Below, one piece after another: positions 28,118 to 36,323 of a DNA stretch of 64,000 nucleotides. The number at the start of each line of letters is the position of its first letter. Position 1 is the stretch's first letter. Source of the stretch: Trueperaceae bacterium (lineage in GTDB: Bacteria > Deinococcota > Deinococci > Deinococcales > Trueperaceae); assembly GCA_023954415.1 (NCBI GenBank), contig JAMLIB010000005.1:1-64000 (forward strand). Reading direction: 5' to 3'. The position numbers were made by a program, and so were the translations under genes. The notes beneath the pieces were generated by a model. That model saw nothing but the letters and a program-made list of their open reading frames with translations. It searched no databases and was not told the origin of the DNA.

Positions 28118-29263
28118 TCAGTAGACGCTCGGCGGGTCGAACCGCTCGCGCACCTTGATGGCGAGGTCGTAGTAGTCGACGAGCGCCTGGGTGGCGGCGC
28201 GCCAGCCGTGCCGCTCCATGTCCGCCCTGGCGCGCGCGCCGAGCTTGGCGCGCAGCTCGGGGTCGAAGAGCAGGTTGCCGAGCTTGTCCGTGAGGTCGCC
28301 GAGGTCGCCAGGCGTGAAGAGGAGGCCGTTCTCGCCGTCCTTGATGACGTCCGGGATGCCGCCGGCCCGCGCGCCGACGGCCGGCACGCCCGACGCCATG
28401 GCCTCCATGGCGACGAAGCCGAGCGTCTCCGTGTCGGACGGGAACGCGAAGACGTCCGAGCTCGCGTACGCCGCGGCCAGCTCCAGGCCCGACATGTAGC
28501 CGGTGAACACCGTGTTGGTGCCCTTGAAGCGGCGCTTGAGGTCGGCCTCGGCCGGGCCCGAGCCCACCAGCGCGAGGCGCACGCCGGGCAGCCGGGTTAC
28601 GGGGCCGTACAGCCAGTCGAGGCGCTTCTCGAACGAGAGGCGGCCGACGTAGGTCATGAGCGGCGCTTCCGGGTTGCCGTCCGTCAGGCGCTCGCGCATG
28701 GCCTTGGTGCGCCGTTCGGGGCGGTACAGCTCCGTGTCGACGGCCTTCGGCCAGAGGCGCACGCGCTGGATGCCTAGCGCGCGCGCCGACTTAACCATCG
28801 GCATGCTCGTGCAGAGGTTCACGTGCGCCTGGTTGTGCACGTCGCGCAGGAAGCGCCGAGACGGCTCCTGCAGTAGCGGGAGCTTCAGGTGCAGGGCGTA
28901 CTGCGTGATGTCCGTGTGGTAGCTCGCCAGGAGCGGCAGGTTGCGCTGCTTGGCGAGCGCCGTGCCCCACAGGCCGAGCACGACCGGGTTGACGACGTGG
29001 ACGACCTCGGGGCGGAAGCGGTCGAGCTCGCGGCCCAACCGGGGCCGGGGGAGCCCGAGGAAGAGCTCCGGGTACCACGGCCTGAAGGGGAGGGCCGGCA
29101 CCTTGACGACCCGGTGACCCGCGTACGACTCCGGTGGGTCGTGCGGTGCGAAGACGAGCACCTCGTGGCCCAGCACCGCCAACTGCTCGAGCGTGCGCGT
29201 GATGCGCGTGACGATGCCGTCGACCTTCGGGAGGAAGACCTCCGTGAAGAGCGCGATCCTCAC
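28118..29263 (-). CDS. sqdX: Glycosyltransferase, probable sulfoquinovosyl diacylglycerol synthase
   Basis: A 381-aa GT4-family enzyme expected to transfer sulfoquinovose from UDP-sulfoquinovose to diacylglycerol. It has the N-terminal acceptor domain (MRIALFTEVFLPKVDGIVTR) and the C-terminal donor site with the E-x7-E motif in ETLGFVAMEAMASGVPAVGA. The specific call rests on its place 48 nt downstream of sqdB on the same strand. Related mannosyltransferases have similar sequences, so the substrate is inferred. Confidence 0.78.
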   Translation of the reverse strand: MRIALFTEVFLPKVDGIVTRITRTLEQLAVLGHEVLVFAPHDPPESYAGHRVVKVPALPFRPWYPELFLGLPRPRLGRELDRFRPEVVHVVNPVVLGLWGTALAKQRNLPLLASYHTDITQYALHLKLPLLQEPSRRFLRDVHNQAHVNLCTSMPMVKSARALGIQRVRLWPKAVDTELYRPERRTKAMRERLTDGNPEAPLMTYVGRLSFEKRLDWLYGPVTRLPGVRLALVGSGPAEADLKRRFKGTNTVFTGYMSGLELAAAYASSDVFAFPSDTETLGFVAMEAMASGVPAVGARAGGIPDVIKDGENGLLFTPGDLGDLTDKLGNLLFDPELRAKLGARARADMERHGWRAATQALVDYYDLAIKVRERFDPPSVY

Positions 29264-29311
29264 CGCGGTCCGCCTGGCGCTCGCCCCGTCACGGCCCGAA
29301 CCGGCGTCGTG

Positions 29312-30529
29312 TCAGGCTTTGCCGACCGACTGCGGCTGCGCGAGGGCCGGGTCGCCGGGGAGGTTGTCGCGCGTCCACGTGCTCTTGGCCGGGATCTTGG
29401 AGAGGTCGGCCCGCCCGGCGTACTTCCGCGCGACGTCCGTCACCTCGGCGAGGAGCCCTTCCTGCAACGTCGTGGGTTCCAGGCCGAGGCCGAGGAAGAG
29501 GTCGTTCCTGACGAACAGGTCGTTCTCGGCGTCCTCCCGGCGCGGGTTGGGCGTGAACGCGATCTCGCTGCCCGTCATCGAGGCCACGAGCTTGGCCAGG
29601 TCGCGCACGCGGTGCGTCTCCGTCATCTGGTTGAGGATCCTCACGCGCTCCCCGCGCTTGGGCGGGTTCTCGAGGGCGAGCTGGACGCACTTGACCGTGT
29701 CGGTGATGTGGATGAAGGCGCGCGTCTGGCCGCCCGTGCCGTGGACGGTGAGGGGGTAGCCGACCGCGGCCTGCATGAGGAAGCGGTTCAGGACCGTGCC
29801 GTAGTCGCCGTCGTAGTCGAAGCGGTTGATGAGCCGCTCGTCGAGCTTGGTCTGCGGCGTGTTGGTGCCCCACACGATGCCCTGGTGCAGGTCGGTCAGG
29901 CGCAGCCGGTCGTTCTTCGCGTAGTAGGCGAAGAGGATCTGGTCGAGCGACTTCGTCATGTGGTAGACGCTCCCCGGGTTGGTCGGGTAGAGCACCTCCT
30001 GCCGCACCTTGCGACCGTCGTCGGTGGTCACCTCGATCTCGAGGTAGCCCTCCGGGATCTTCATGCCGGCCGTGCCGTAACCGTAGACGCCCATGGTGCC
30101 CAGGTGCGCCAGGTGGATGTCCTGACCGCTCTCCACGATGGCGGCCAGCACGTTGTGCGTGGCGTTGACGTTGTTGTCCACCGTGTAGCGTTTGTTGCCG
30201 CTGCTCTTCATCGAGTAGGGCGCGGCGCGCTGTTCGGCGAAGTGCACGATGGCGTCGGGGCGCTCGCTCTCGATGAGGTCGAGGAGGCCGGCGTAGTCCT
30301 GCGCCACGTCCAGGTTGTGGAAGCCGATCGTCTTGCCAGTCAGCTCCTTCCAGGCGGCCAGGCGGAGGCCCATGGGCTGGATGGGCGTGAGGCTGCCGGC
30401 CTCCAGCTCGTTGTCGATGTCGCGGCGCGACAGGTTGTCGACGATCACGACGTCGTGACCCAGGTCGCTCAAGTGCAGGCTCGTCGGCCAACCACAGAAG
30501 CCGTCCCCGCCTAGGATGAGTACCTTCAT
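29312..30529 (-). CDS. sqdB: UDP-sulfoquinovose synthase
   Basis: SqdB makes UDP-sulfoquinovose from UDP-glucose and sulfite, the committed step of sulfolipid synthesis. The 405-aa SDR-fold protein begins MKVLILGGDGFCGWPTSLHL, where the cysteine-containing GGDGFCGW nucleotide loop is diagnostic for SqdB. It also has the catalytic threonine segment LGTMGVYGYG and the YHMTKS Tyr/Lys pair. A GGAGG ribosome site precedes the ATG at 30529. With sqdX it forms a complete two-gene sulfoquinovosyl diacylglycerol pathway. Confidence 0.93.
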   Translation of the reverse strand: MKVLILGGDGFCGWPTSLHLSDLGHDVVIVDNLSRRDIDNELEAGSLTPIQPMGLRLAAWKELTGKTIGFHNLDVAQDYAGLLDLIESERPDAIVHFAEQRAAPYSMKSSGNKRYTVDNNVNATHNVLAAIVESGQDIHLAHLGTMGVYGYGTAGMKIPEGYLEIEVTTDDGRKVRQEVLYPTNPGSVYHMTKSLDQILFAYYAKNDRLRLTDLHQGIVWGTNTPQTKLDERLINRFDYDGDYGTVLNRFLMQAAVGYPLTVHGTGGQTRAFIHITDTVKCVQLALENPPKRGERVRILNQMTETHRVRDLAKLVASMTGSEIAFTPNPRREDAENDLFVRNDLFLGLGLEPTTLQEGLLAEVTDVARKYAGRADLSKIPAKSTWTRDNLPGDPALAQPQSVGKA

Positions 30530-30726
30530 TGCAGCCTCCGGTGGCGTGCTTACCGGGCCGTAGCCGAGGGCACGCAAGTTATGTAAGTTTAGCACCGCAT
30601 TTGCGACCAACACCGCCCCTAGCGTCTGAAGGGCGACGACGGCGGTGACCCGCGCTCAGGTCGGTGCCGGCTAGCGGGCTGCCGCCCCGCGACATCTGCG
30701 TCCACCCAGCACGCTAACGACTCCGT

Positions 30727-31941
30727 TCAGTACCGCGCGACTCCGGCCTTGACCCGGCGCCTGAAGAGCCGCAAGCGTCGCTGGAAGAACCGCCGCCGGT
30801 ACGGCTGCGCGCCGGCGCGCCAAGCGCTCGGCTTGAGGAACGACCCAACGACGGCCGTGGCGATGAAGGCGGGGTGCAGCAGCGACCACCAGAGCGTGGT
30901 GAGACCCCACAGGTCGCGGCGCGCCCAGTGACGGGTGCCGATGCCCATGCCGACGTACTCGACGGTCGCCTTGACGAGCCCGAGCCCGAGCACCCAGGGC
31001 GCCATGCCTGGCGCGAACGGGAGCAGCAGGACGGCGAGCGTGAGCCAGACGCTCTGCAGCCCGAGCGTGCCGATGCCGGCCAGGAACGCCGGATGGTAGT
31101 GCAGCACATGGTGGTAGCGGCTCACCCAGCGGCGGCGCTGGCGCACGAGGGCGGCGAGCGAGCCGGCGCCCTTGGTCAGTACGCGGCACTCCGGGCCCTC
31201 CGCGAAGACGACGGTGGCACCCGGGAGCCGGCCCAGACGCTGCGTCAGTAGGTCCTCGTCACCGCTCGGCGCTCTGCCTGCCGCGCCGAAGCCCCCGCAG
31301 GCGTCGAAGGCGGAGCGGCGGTAGGCGAGGTTGTTGGCGCTGCTGGCGTACTTGAGGCCGAAGCGCGTCAGGCTGCGGGAGACGAGCATGAGGGTGAACC
31401 AGTCGACGGACTCGAAGCGCTGTAGGAGCGTCCGCGCTTCGCCCGGCGCGCTAGTCGACACGTAGCCGGCCACCATGACGACGTCGTCCGCGAAGTGCGA
31501 CGCCATCCCGGCCACCCAGTCCGGATGGTGGAGGCAGTCGGCGTCCGTCGCGAGGACGATCTCGCCGCGCGAGGCGCGGATGCCATGATCGACGGCGTTG
31601 ACCTTGGGGGAGAGCCTGCGGCTCGGCTCGGCGACCGTCACGAGCTTGAAGCGCGGGTCCGTGGCCGCGAAGCGCTCGATGACCGCGCGCGTCGCGTCCG
31701 TCGAGCGGTCGTCGACGACCACGAACTCGACGGCGCCCGCGTAGCGCTGGGCGGCCAGCGACGCGAGGCAGGCCGGCAGGGAGGCGGCCTCGTCGTGGGC
31801 GGGCAGGACCACGCTAACGCTTGGCGTGACCGCGCTCCGCCGCACGGGCACCCGCCGCAACGCCCCGACGATCACCATGAGCATGAGGAAGAGGTACGGC
31901 AGCTCGAACAGGTACAGGCTTAGCAAGAAGGCGGACTGCAC
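30727..31941 (-). CDS. Membrane-anchored family 2 glycosyltransferase
   Basis: A 404-aa processive-type GT2 enzyme. One N-terminal helix (about 5-28) precedes the catalytic domain, with VVDDRSTD near residue 75, TDADC near 132, SGDEDLL, and the QxxRW motif as QRRRW near 270. Three helices follow at 288-370. The active site faces the cytoplasm, with a sugar polymer or glycolipid as the expected product. The GTG at 31941 lies 7 nt after TAGAGT, indicating a leaderless message. The acceptor is unknown. Confidence 0.82.
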   Translation of the reverse strand: MQSAFLLSLYLFELPYLFLMLMVIVGALRRVPVRRSAVTPSVSVVLPAHDEAASLPACLASLAAQRYAGAVEFVVVDDRSTDATRAVIERFAATDPRFKLVTVAEPSRRLSPKVNAVDHGIRASRGEIVLATDADCLHHPDWVAGMASHFADDVVMVAGYVSTSAPGEARTLLQRFESVDWFTLMLVSRSLTRFGLKYASSANNLAYRRSAFDACGGFGAAGRAPSGDEDLLTQRLGRLPGATVVFAEGPECRVLTKGAGSLAALVRQRRRWVSRYHHVLHYHPAFLAGIGTLGLQSVWLTLAVLLLPFAPGMAPWVLGLGLVKATVEYVGMGIGTRHWARRDLWGLTTLWWSLLHPAFIATAVVGSFLKPSAWRAGAQPYRRRFFQRRLRLFRRRVKAGVARY

Positions 31942-31948
31942 TTACACG

Positions 31949-31954
31949 ACTCTA
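31949..31954 (-). promoter_or_regulatory. -10 box of leaderless GT2 gene (TAGAGT)
   Basis: TAGAGT on the minus strand ends 7 nt before the GTG at 31941. Confidence 0.45.
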
Positions 31955-32026
31955 ACGCGACCGTCGGCCTTGGGCGAGTCGGGCAGCGGGGTGGTGGGCC
32001 CGACGTAGACCGGGCGCACGCGACGG

Positions 32027-32032
32027 TAGGCT
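32027..32032 (+). promoter_or_regulatory. -10 box of the MrfA-like helicase gene (TAGGCT)
   Basis: TAGGCT ends 10 nt before the GTG at 32043 with no clear ribosome site, so the leader is absent or only a few nt. Confidence 0.4.
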
Positions 32033-32042
32033 CTCCCCTGGA

Positions 32043-34325
32043 GTGGCACGAGACCCGACCCAGAGCTTCCACGCCTACCTCACCCAGCTCCCGGAGTACG
32101 AGGGGCAGGTGGCGGCGTACCACTTCTTCCCCCCGCGTAAGCGCGGCGAGGAGAGCGCTTATGCGGGGCCGTTCGCGGAGCTGCTCCGCCGCGCCGGCTT
32201 CTCGCCTTACGCGCATCAGGCGGCAGCGTTACGCGCCGCCGCCGAGGGGCGCGACGTCGTCGTGGCCACGGCAACGGCCTCGGGGAAGTCCTTGGTCTTC
32301 CAAGTGCCCGTCCTGTCCGAGCTGGACGCCGGGGGCACCAGCCTCCTCCTGTACCCCACGAAGGCCTTGGCAGGCGACCAGCTCCTGAAGCTCCGCGGTC
32401 TGGCCGGCGCCGTCGGGCTTGGCGACGCGGCCGAGCGCATCCATCTCTACGACGGCGACACGGCTGCGGAGCGCCGCGCGGGTATCCGTGCCGCGGCCGG
32501 CGCCCTCCTCACGAACCCCGACATGCTGCATTACGGCATCCTGCCGTACCACGCGGCGTGGGCGCCGTTCCTCGCTCGCTTGCGCTACCTCGTCCTCGAC
32601 GAGCTGCACGCCTACCGCGGGGTGCTCGGCTCGCACGTCGCCAACGTCGTGCGCCGCCTCCTGCGCGTCGCGGCCCGCTACGGCGCCGCTCCCACCGTGG
32701 TGGCCGCCTCCGCGACCGTCGGCAACCCCGGTCAGCACGCCGAACGCCTCGTCGGGCGCCCGTTCGAGGTCGTCGCGGACGACTCCGCCCCGCGGGGCGC
32801 GCGCGAGTTCGTCTTCTGGCGCCCGCCGCTCGTGCCAGGGGGTGACCGGCGGCGCTCGGTCAACTCCGAGGCGGCGGCGCTCGCGGCCGAGTTCGTCAGG
32901 TCGGACGTCAAGAGCATCTTCTTCTGCAACTCGCGCAAGGGCGCAGAGCTGGTGCGGCGCTACGCCGCGGGTCTGCTGGGGGACGGGCTCGCCGAGCGCA
33001 TCGAGAGCTACCGCGCCGGCTACACGCCGGAGGCCCGTGCGGCCCTCGAGGACGCCTTCCGCGCAGGCGCCCTTACCGTCCTCACGAGCACGAGCGCTCT
33101 CGAGCTCGGCGTCGACATCGGGGGCGTCGACGCCGTGGTCATGGTCGGCTACCCCGGCTCCAAGATGGCCATGTGGCAACGTTCCGGTCGGGCCGGTCGC
33201 GCAGGTGGACGCGCGCTGACGCTCCTCATCCCGGGCGCCGATCCACTCGACGAGTACTACGTCGGCCATCCGGACGCTCTGCTCGACGGCCCCGTCGAGG
33301 ACGCGGTGGCCGACCCCTTCAACGACGTCCTGCACCCGCGTCACGTGGTATGTGCGGCCGCGGAGGCGCCCATCGCTCCCGGAGAGAGCCTCCTGGCGCC
33401 GTGGCTCGACCTAGGCGCCGTCGACGGACTGGTGACGCTGCGTGACGGCACTTTCGCCAGCCGCCGCCGCTACCCGCACCGGCGCATCGAGCTGCGCGGT
33501 GGCGGCGGCCGCAGGGTGAAGCTCAAGGACGGTCTCGGCCACACCGTCGGGGTAACCGACTTCGCCACGGCGCTGCGCGAGCTCCACCCGGGGGCCGTCT
33601 ACCTGCACCAGGGCGAGCAGTACCTCGTCGCCGAGCTGGACCTGCACGCCGGCGTCGCGCGGCTGCTCCCGCACATCGAGGACTACTACACGCAGCCGCG
33701 CTCCGAGACGGACATCGAGGTGCTCGGCCCGCTGCCGGAGTCGGAAGGGGCCGGGGTCTTGGGCGCGCCCCCGCCGGGCGTGAGGGTGGGGCGGGTGCGC
33801 GTCACGCACACGGTCACCGGCTACGTACGCAAGCGGTTCTTCAGCGAGGCCGCCTTGGAGGAACGCCCGCTCGACCTGCCCGAGGTGGCGTACGACACCC
33901 ATGCCATGTGGTTCGAGGCGACGGGGCTGCAGGGGCCGCCGGCGGCGGCCGAGCTACCCGCCGCGCTGCACGCCCTCGAGCACACGCTCATCGGGCTGTT
34001 GCCGGCCTTCGTGCTCTGCGAGCGGGCCGACGTCGGTGGCGTGTCGTATCCCGTCTACCCCGCCACGGGGCTGCCGACGGTGTTCATCTACGATGGCCAC
34101 CCTGGCGGGGTGGGCTACGTGCGCGCCGGCGCCGCCGTCTTCCAGGCGTGGCTCGGCGCGGCCGCGGCGCTGTTGGGGGCCTGCGAATGCCAGACGGGCT
34201 GCCCGCGTTGCGTGCTCTCGCCCAAGTGCGGCAACGGCAACCAGTTCCTCGACAAGGGCGCGGCCGAGGTCCTGGCGCGCGCCTTGTTGGCCCGCACGGC
34301 GTCCGTCGCAGGGGCCGCCGCGTAG
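32043..34325 (+). CDS. mrfA: MrfA-type DEAD/DEAH-box repair helicase with zinc-binding tail
   Basis: A 760-aa superfamily 2 helicase of the YprA/MrfA group, which in Bacillus helps repair mitomycin C damage. It has Walker A ATATASGKS near residue 80, DELHAYRG (motif II) near 185, SATVGNP (motif III), TSTSALELGVDIG and QRSGRAGRAGG (motifs V/VI). The DUF1998-type C-terminus carries the four-cysteine cluster CECQTGCPRC...PKCGNGNQFLD at about 712-735. It is a stand-alone gene with its own promoter; length matches the family. Confidence 0.87.
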   Translation: MARDPTQSFHAYLTQLPEYEGQVAAYHFFPPRKRGEESAYAGPFAELLRRAGFSPYAHQAAALRAAAEGRDVVVATATASGKSLVFQVPVLSELDAGGTSLLLYPTKALAGDQLLKLRGLAGAVGLGDAAERIHLYDGDTAAERRAGIRAAAGALLTNPDMLHYGILPYHAAWAPFLARLRYLVLDELHAYRGVLGSHVANVVRRLLRVAARYGAAPTVVAASATVGNPGQHAERLVGRPFEVVADDSAPRGAREFVFWRPPLVPGGDRRRSVNSEAAALAAEFVRSDVKSIFFCNSRKGAELVRRYAAGLLGDGLAERIESYRAGYTPEARAALEDAFRAGALTVLTSTSALELGVDIGGVDAVVMVGYPGSKMAMWQRSGRAGRAGGRALTLLIPGADPLDEYYVGHPDALLDGPVEDAVADPFNDVLHPRHVVCAAAEAPIAPGESLLAPWLDLGAVDGLVTLRDGTFASRRRYPHRRIELRGGGGRRVKLKDGLGHTVGVTDFATALRELHPGAVYLHQGEQYLVAELDLHAGVARLLPHIEDYYTQPRSETDIEVLGPLPESEGAGVLGAPPPGVRVGRVRVTHTVTGYVRKRFFSEAALEERPLDLPEVAYDTHAMWFEATGLQGPPAAAELPAALHALEHTLIGLLPAFVLCERADVGGVSYPVYPATGLPTVFIYDGHPGGVGYVRAGAAVFQAWLGAAAALLGACECQTGCPRCVLSPKCGNGNQFLDKGAAEVLARALLARTASVAGAAA

Positions 34326-34331
34326 GAGTGG

Positions 34332-34337
34332 TAGACT
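34332..34337 (+). promoter_or_regulatory. -10 box of a leaderless gene (TAGACT)
   Basis: TAGACT ends 8 nt before the GTG at 34346 and begins only 7 nt after the helicase stop codon. Confidence 0.5.
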
Positions 34338-34345
34338 CGCGCCTC

Positions 34346-35206
34346 GTGCGCATCGGTTTCTTGACGCAACTCTCGTGGCGCCGCTACGGCCGTTACTGGG
34401 TCGAGCTCGTCGAGGCCGCAGGCCTGGAGCCCGCGTTCGCGGAGCTGCCCGCGGTGAAGGAGGCTTGGCAGGATCCGGACCTCCTCGAGGTCCCCACCCT
34501 GGCCTTCCGGTTGGCGGCCGCCCAGGCGCGAGCTCTGGCCGACTGCCAGCTGATCGTGGTGCCGCGACTCGTCCGCGAGTCGGAGGTCGCACGCGGCGTC
34601 GGTCAGGACCCGTGGGTGATGGACCTCCCGGCCCAGCTGCGCTCGACGTTGCCGGGCCTGCCGCCGCTGCACGCCGTGCCGAGCTGGTTCGACGAGGCGA
34701 TCGAGCCGCACTCCGTAGCGTTCCTGCAGTCGCTCATCCATGACGCGACCTCGGTGAGGCGCGCCCTCGGGCGCGTCAGGCCCCTGGCGAAGGACGCGAA
34801 GGCGGCCACCCCGGACCTTGGCCGGCGCACGGACACGCGGAACGTGGCCGTGCTCGGGCGGCCATGGGCGATCGACGAGGCCTCCACCCGGCTGGTCGAG
34901 CGCGAAGGCGAGCGGGCCGTCGGCCAGCACCTCTTCGACCCGAACGAACTGCGCGACGAGGGCCTGCGCGCGGACGAGCGCCTCGTGGACAGCGACGCGG
35001 AGGTGATCGGCGCGGCGCGGCTCCTCGGACGGCGCGCCGCGATCGACTCGCTCAGGCTGGTGGTCGACGCGGAGGCGAGCAGCGACGCGTGGCTCGCCAA
35101 CCGCGTGGGGAAGGTCACGCATAAGCCGCTAGAGGTCGTGACGTTGCAAACCGTCCTCGCGGACCGCGACCCCGTCGACACCCTGCTACGCAGCCGCATA
35201 CACTGA
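34346..35206 (+). CDS. Uncharacterised protein, faintly CoA-dehydratase-activase-like
   Basis: A 286-aa soluble protein starting VRIGFLTQLSWRRYGRYWVE. The N-terminal pattern and the later NVAVLGRPWAIDEAS segment faintly resemble DUF2229/2-hydroxyacyl-CoA dehydratase activator-type proteins, but the cysteines expected for an Fe-S cluster are absent, so no function is assigned. The start is supported by TAGACT 8 nt upstream. A small membrane-protein gene follows after 4 nt but with its own -10 box inside this gene's 3' end. Confidence 0.6.
   Translation: MRIGFLTQLSWRRYGRYWVELVEAAGLEPAFAELPAVKEAWQDPDLLEVPTLAFRLAAAQARALADCQLIVVPRLVRESEVARGVGQDPWVMDLPAQLRSTLPGLPPLHAVPSWFDEAIEPHSVAFLQSLIHDATSVRRALGRVRPLAKDAKAATPDLGRRTDTRNVAVLGRPWAIDEASTRLVEREGERAVGQHLFDPNELRDEGLRADERLVDSDAEVIGAARLLGRRAAIDSLRLVVDAEASSDAWLANRVGKVTHKPLEVVTLQTVLADRDPVDTLLRSRIH
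35199..35204 (+). promoter_or_regulatory. -10 box of a leaderless small membrane protein gene (TACACT)
   Basis: TACACT ends 6 nt before the GTG at 35211 and overlaps the end of the preceding gene. Confidence 0.5.
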
Positions 35207-35210
35207 CGTC

Positions 35211-35528
35211 GTGCGCATCGTCTTGATGCTGGTGGCGCTTGGCCTCGTCGTGGTCAACGCCTTCGGCGCTTGGGCCGTCAGCCGGCGCAAGCCGGTCGTG
35301 GCGCGCCTGTTCCTCCTCGCCGCCATGGTCCTTACGGTGGCCATGGTGGCCTACGGCTTCGCCGACGCCATGGCGTGGTGGGTGCTCCTGACCGGCACCG
35401 CGCTCGGCTACCTCGCCTCCTACCTGAACGCGCGGCTCGTCATAGGCAAGGTCGTGTGGCCTTATCACTTGCTGCGGGCGGCCGTCCTCGCCGCGCTGCT
35501 CGCGGCGGCGCGGATGCTCGGCGGTTAG
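35211..35528 (+). CDS. Small multi-pass membrane protein of unknown function
   Basis: A 105-aa protein with three to four hydrophobic helices (about 2-22, 30-50, 52-68 and 82-102) and few polar residues. No family is recognised. The GTG start is supported by TACACT 6 nt upstream. The gene directly follows the uncharacterised 34346-35206 gene, so the two may be co-expressed, but neither suggests a role for the other. Confidence 0.55.
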   Translation: MRIVLMLVALGLVVVNAFGAWAVSRRKPVVARLFLLAAMVLTVAMVAYGFADAMAWWVLLTGTALGYLASYLNARLVIGKVVWPYHLLRAAVLAALLAAARMLGG

Positions 35529-35587
35529 GGCGACCCCTCGCCGTTCGCCTGCGAAGGTTGTCGCTCCAGGACGGGATGCGGGCATGC

Positions 35588-35593
35588 TACCTT
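35588..35593 (+). promoter_or_regulatory. -10 box (TACCTT) of an exported protein gene
   Basis: TACCTT lies 49 nt before the ATG at 35643. The leader carries a GGAGG ribosome site at 35632-35636. Confidence 0.35.
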
Positions 35594-35642
35594 CTGGGCG
35601 ATGGGACCGCTCCGCCAACGAGCGAGTCTTCGGAGGTACGCC

Positions 35643-36239
35643 ATGCCACGCCCTCGCGCTCTGCTTCGCTTCTTGCCTCTCGTGCTCCTAGCCCTCGGCG
35701 GCTGGAGCGCCGCTTTCTCCTGGGACATGGGGACGTACGGGGGCGGCAGCCACTTCTACGCCTTCGAGGTCACGAGCGACTCGTCGAGCACGGGCTCGGT
35801 CGTGCGCCTGGAGTTCGACGTCCGCCAGACGGGGGCGACCTACTCGGTGACGACGAGCATGAGCACCAGCAGCGACGGCGTCTCACAAGAGGGCGTGATC
35901 GACGCGTTCAGCGGCGGCGACGCGCTCGGGATGCTCATGTTCGGTCCCATGATGCTCTTCTACGGGCCGGGCCTGTTCATCTTGCCGTTCGCGCTTGGGG
36001 GCCAGGACGTGGCGGTGACGAGCGACGTCTACGTGGTCGCCGGCATGGGCAAGGTCAGGATGGACCGCACGGAGAACGTGGCGGGTCTCGAGTGCGTCGT
36101 GGTCACCTACGAGCCGGCGGACGACGACGACAGCGGCAGCATCGTGTTCGGCTTGGCCGAAGGCATGCCGTTCCCTTGCTTCAGCACCTACGGCGGCGAG
36201 GGCGAGCGGACCAGCATCCGCTTGGTGGAGTACCGCTGA
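35643..36239 (+). CDS. Exported protein of unknown function
   Basis: A 198-aa protein with a signal peptide (MPRPRALLRFLPLVLLALGG, cleavage near SAAFS) and a beta-rich mature part. A hydrophobic stretch at about 98-118 (LGMLMFGPMMLFYGPGLFIL) could insert into a membrane. Two cysteines near 147 and 179 could form a disulfide. No family is recognised. The start is supported by GGAGG 6 nt upstream. Confidence 0.55.
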   Translation: MPRPRALLRFLPLVLLALGGWSAAFSWDMGTYGGGSHFYAFEVTSDSSSTGSVVRLEFDVRQTGATYSVTTSMSTSSDGVSQEGVIDAFSGGDALGMLMFGPMMLFYGPGLFILPFALGGQDVAVTSDVYVVAGMGKVRMDRTENVAGLECVVVTYEPADDDDSGSIVFGLAEGMPFPCFSTYGGEGERTSIRLVEYR

Positions 36240-36273
36240 GGCGGCGGAGTAGACGGTCGCGTTCTGAAAGACA

Positions 36274-36311
36274 GGGTGCGCCGGACCGGAGTACTCCGGT
36301 CCGGCGCACCC
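36274..36311. terminator. 38-nt perfect palindrome between convergent genes
   Basis: The 19-bp arms meet at GTAC with no spacer. The element sits between the converging exported-protein gene and gcdH. It probably ends transcription from both sides, although no T-tract is present; it could also be a protein-binding palindrome. Confidence 0.6.
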
Positions 36312-36323
36312 TTCGACTCGCCG

